Below, piece after piece: positions 63,110-64,000 of a stretch of DNA of 64,000 nt (position 1 is its first letter; each line of letters opens with the position of its first letter). This stretch comes from Chloroflexota bacterium (GTDB taxonomy: Bacteria > Chloroflexota > Anaerolineae > Anaerolineales > Villigracilaceae), in NCBI GenBank assembly GCA_016191845.1, contig JACPVF010000013.1:372001-436000 (forward strand), written 5' to 3'. A model generated the notes under the pieces. The model was not told the DNA's origin. It did not search any database and saw only the letters and a list, made by a program, of their open reading frames with translations. The position numbers were made by a program, and so were the translations under genes.

Positions 63110-64000
63110 CTATGGACAGCTATTCGCCAAGTGCTCTTCGAAGGTCTCGGCGAAATTGTGCAGGCCCGAGCCGTCGCATTGCGCCTGGAAGTAGAAGTAG
63201 GTTGTTTTCGCAGGGTAGGCCACCGCCCGTAGAGCGGAGATGTCAGGGCTGGCAATCGGGCCAGGCGGCAGACCCACGTTCAGGTAGGTATTATAGGGTG
63301 AGATGAATTGCAAGTCCTGGACGCTAAGCGGATTTGTCCACCAGGTCTGTTGGGCCACGTTGAAGCCAATGGCATATTGCACGGTCGGGTCGCTATCCAA
63401 CTTCATGCCCGCGTTCAGGCGATTCAGGAAGACCGAGGCAATGGTGGGCTGCTCGTCAGCGATGACCGCTTCGCGCTGGACAATCGACGCCAGAATAACG
63501 CCCTGGTACACGTCCAGGCCCTGACGGGCAAAACCCTCGCGCAGGTCACCCGTCAGGTGCAGACCGAAATTCCGCACCAGGGTTTCGAGCAACTGTTCGG
63601 CCGTGGTATCCCGTGAGAGGATGTAGGTGTCAGGATAGAGGAATCCCTCCGAGGTGGAACCAGGCTTGAAGAACTCATACCCGATGGGGTAGGAAGCTGC
63701 AGCCGCCAGGAACTCCTCGGGCGTGATATCCAGGCCCGAGGTCGGGAGAGAAGCGGCCACCTCCTCCATACGCCAGCCTGGCAACACCACGAAGGTCACC
63801 TGGGCGGGTGTAGCGTCCTGTAACTGGTTGGCAATATCGATCACGGACATGGACGGGCTGAGCATGTAATTGCCCGCCTGCATGGAAACGTCCAGGCCCT
63901 TGTAGATCAGGTAATCGCGGAAGGCGCTTCCGCTGCTCACCAGCCCTTCGGACTGCAGCCGCTCGGCCACCGAGGAAACCGTTTCGCCCTGTTCGATGAC
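63110..64000 (-). CDS. mltG: Endolytic peptidoglycan transglycosylase MltG, 5' part cut
   Basis: The frame continues past the right edge; 296 codons are visible, starting within VIEQGETVSSVAERLQ, the LysM-like opening of YceG/MltG. It cleaves nascent glycan strands at the membrane. The catalytic glutamate is in ASIVQREAVIADEQ, followed by SVFLNRLNAGMKLDSDPTVQY, SPYNTYLNVGLPPGPI and the closing TYFYFQAQCDGSGLHNFAETFEEH. The N-terminal span is outside the window. Confidence 0.92.
   Translation of the reverse strand, partial: VIEQGETVSSVAERLQSEGLVSSGSAFRDYLIYKGLDVSMQAGNYMLSPSMSVIDIANQLQDATPAQVTFVVLPGWRMEEVAASLPTSGLDITPEEFLAAAASYPIGYEFFKPGSTSEGFLYPDTYILSRDTTAEQLLETLVRNFGLHLTGDLREGFARQGLDVYQGVILASIVQREAVIADEQPTIASVFLNRLNAGMKLDSDPTVQYAIGFNVAQQTWWTNPLSVQDLQFISPYNTYLNVGLPPGPIASPDISALRAVAYPAKTTYFYFQAQCDGSGLHNFAETFEEHLANSCP

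Overview
The window looks like ordinary chromosome from a GC-rich bacterium, most likely a Chloroflexota of class Anaerolineae. This is an inference from gene content: many lipoproteins with Thr/Pro-rich linkers, a TtuA/TtuB tRNA thiolation pair, Clp-fold and zinc-ribbon proteins, a two-subunit type acyl-CoA mutase, a branched-chain amino acid ABC system, and short dispersed repeats. I see no rRNA, tRNA, CRISPR array, phage module or transposase. About 63 protein genes are supported, two of them cut by the window edges.

Layout. 1-4.6 kb: the start of a GT-C-like membrane protein (cut), then two AT-richer paralogous zinc-ribbon membrane proteins, one ending in a C-type lectin domain. 4.6-13.4 kb: diacylglycerol-kinase-like and EamA genes, a radical SAM protein, a small zinc finger protein, a glycosyltransferase overlapping aspA, a MoxR/VWA pair and a PilZ protein. 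13.5-15.3 kb: acyl-CoA mutase catalytic subunit carrying a dispersed repeat in frame. 15.5-21.6 kb: a cassette that may be an undescribed modification system. It holds a DUF2207-like membrane protein ending in an alternating Cys-Ala tail, a radical SAM/SPASM enzyme with a PqqD-like (RRE) N-terminus, a PAS protein, an unknown membrane-anchored protein, and a second RRE protein whose radical SAM domain has lost every cluster cysteine. 21.7-28.6 kb: three tandem paralogous HExGH metallopeptidase-like surface proteins, then a tyrosine phosphatase, a lipoprotein, a methyltransferase, signal peptidase I and two small proteins. 28.8-35.7 kb: Ada-type methyltransferase, EamA, two thiol-redox lipoproteins, a self-regulating-looking membrane protein/wHTH operon, and a redoxin-permease-ATPase operon.

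35.9-42.5 kb: ttuB-ttuA-Clp-fold protein operon, a second glycosyltransferase, yraN-miaA, and an acyl-CoA ligase with a clear promoter. 42.6-48.1 kb: ftsH, exonuclease III, a response regulator, a DUF192 protein, a LysM/M23 peptidase and a cyclic-nucleotide-binding protein. 48.1-55.5 kb: livKHMGF amino acid import with a structured leader, plus a second binding protein. 55.5-64 kb: cinA with an eroded deamidase domain, an M14 carboxypeptidase, an amidohydrolase fused to a CYTH domain, a membrane protein, two related (alpha/beta)8-like lipoproteins, and mltG (cut).

Start codons were chosen from Shine-Dalgarno spacing, 4-bp ATGA overlaps and family N-termini. Protein families were recognised by eye from motifs; no database search was run.
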